A stretch of DNA of 64,000 nt from Cyanobium sp. NS01. Its GTDB lineage: Bacteria > Cyanobacteriota > Cyanobacteriia > PCC-6307 > Cyanobiaceae. Where the stretch lies: NCBI RefSeq assembly GCF_014280235.1, contig NZ_CP047940.1, forward strand, positions 1,240,001 to 1,304,000. The letters are read 5' to 3'. Positions 63,728-64,000 of this stretch are shown one piece after another (the first letter of the stretch is position 1; each line of letters begins with the position of its first letter). A model generated the notes under the pieces. It had not been told where the DNA came from and did not search any database. It saw only the letters and a program-made list of their open reading frames with translations. Both the position numbers and the translations under genes were made by a program.

Positions 63728-64000
63728 CCAGCCTGCGCCACCAGGCCTTCAGCGCAGGGAAAGTCACCGCCTTGGTCGGGCTCGGTTCCATCAGGCGTGC
63801 CGTGACCCGCCTGGGTTCGATCGGGCTCAGTGCCTTGGCGATCACAGTGCTCGCTGGCACTCGAGCCGCTGCCCAGGCGCCCCCCGAAGGCACCGGAGCC
63901 ACGCAGAAGGAGTCGTTCATGCTGATGTTCGGCAAGGGCAACGGGGCAATGCGCACCCTCTGTGCCCTCGAACGCGATGGCCTGATCACCGCGACGCAGC
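63724..64000 (+). CDS. Secreted protein, C-terminus beyond window
   Basis: At least 92 residues. From the TTG at 63724 or GTG at 63802, a signal peptide (LGSIGLSALAITVLAGTRAAAQA) leads to KESFMLMFGKGNGAMRTLCALERDGLITA, where the window ends. The start of the mature part resembles small secreted cyanobacterial proteins of unknown function. GTG 63802 gives the more usual signal-peptide length. Confidence 0.65.
   Translation, partial: MTSLRHQAFSAGKVTALVGLGSIRRAVTRLGSIGLSALAITVLAGTRAAAQAPPEGTGATQKESFMLMFGKGNGAMRTLCALERDGLITATQ

Noticed and set aside
1-64000. CRISPR arrays, insertion sequences, tRNA or rRNA genes, prophage
   Set aside because: No spaced direct repeats, transposase or integrase motifs, cloverleaf-like T-loop sequences or rRNA signatures were found in the gaps.

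Overview
The window is chromosomal DNA from a G+C-rich unicellular picocyanobacterium, most likely of the Cyanobium / freshwater or coastal Synechococcus type. The evidence is the gene content: allophycocyanin beta-18 (apcF), phycocyanobilin:ferredoxin oxidoreductase (pcyA), geranylgeranyl reductase (chlP), GUN4, Psb28, a cyanobacterial FBPase/SBPase, SipA, and a glnA promoter with a textbook NtcA site. Genes are packed tightly, often sharing ATGA, GTGA or TGATG stop/start overlaps. No stretch over 300 bases lacks a gene. I see no rRNA, tRNA, CRISPR array, insertion sequence, prophage or integrase, so this looks like core genome rather than an island.

Layout. 1-3.7 kb: end of a CobW-type GTPase, a lumenal pentapeptide protein, a UPRT-like protein with a decayed PRPP loop, a small membrane protein and ilvD. 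3.7-11.6 kb: a carbon-metabolism run on the minus strand (glpX, hemA, glgC, gnd, pgl, a CIA30 protein, an unknown protein) with rpe divergent from it. 11.6-15.5 kb: lipopolysaccharide export genes (DUF309, lptA, lptB, lptF/G) followed by cytochrome c assembly (ccsA). 15.5-25 kb: typA, a VanY-like peptidase, chlP, glyS, sulfite reductase, a secreted protein and a VanX-like dipeptidase. 25-31.8 kb: recG, an unknown coiled-coil protein, tsf, rpsB, a glycosyltransferase and a 51-residue basic protein. 31.8-35.5 kb: pcyA overlapping a complete DevBCA-type exporter. 35.5-39.3 kb: a paired M16 peptidase, a ferritin-like protein and SipA. 39.4-44.2 kb: bioY, lspA, an FHA-PBP fusion and a DUF697 GTPase. 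44.1-49.8 kb: a PLP decarboxylase with a small membrane partner, tadA, an aminotransferase, and apcF divergent from glnA. 49.8-55.9 kb: small unknown genes, an FkbM methyltransferase, an anti-sigma-like kinase, gun4 divergent from psb28, and two tandem AI-2E transporters. 55.7-61.8 kb: rsmA, ispE, DUF3082, a 31-residue membrane protein, pdhB, secD and secF. 61.8-64 kb: a secreted protein, YraN, a second lumenal pentapeptide protein and two unknown genes, the last cut by the window edge.

Together these genes cover carbon flow (Calvin cycle, oxidative pentose phosphate, glycogen), tetrapyrrole and pigment synthesis (hemA, gun4, chlP, pcyA), nitrogen control, envelope building and export, and translation. 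I found no obvious new defence or mobile system. The best candidates for undescribed biology are the pcyA-devBCA coupling, the UPRT-like protein, the histidine-rich duplicated protein, the tiny conserved-looking membrane or basic proteins placed inside operons, and the paired lumenal pentapeptide proteins.
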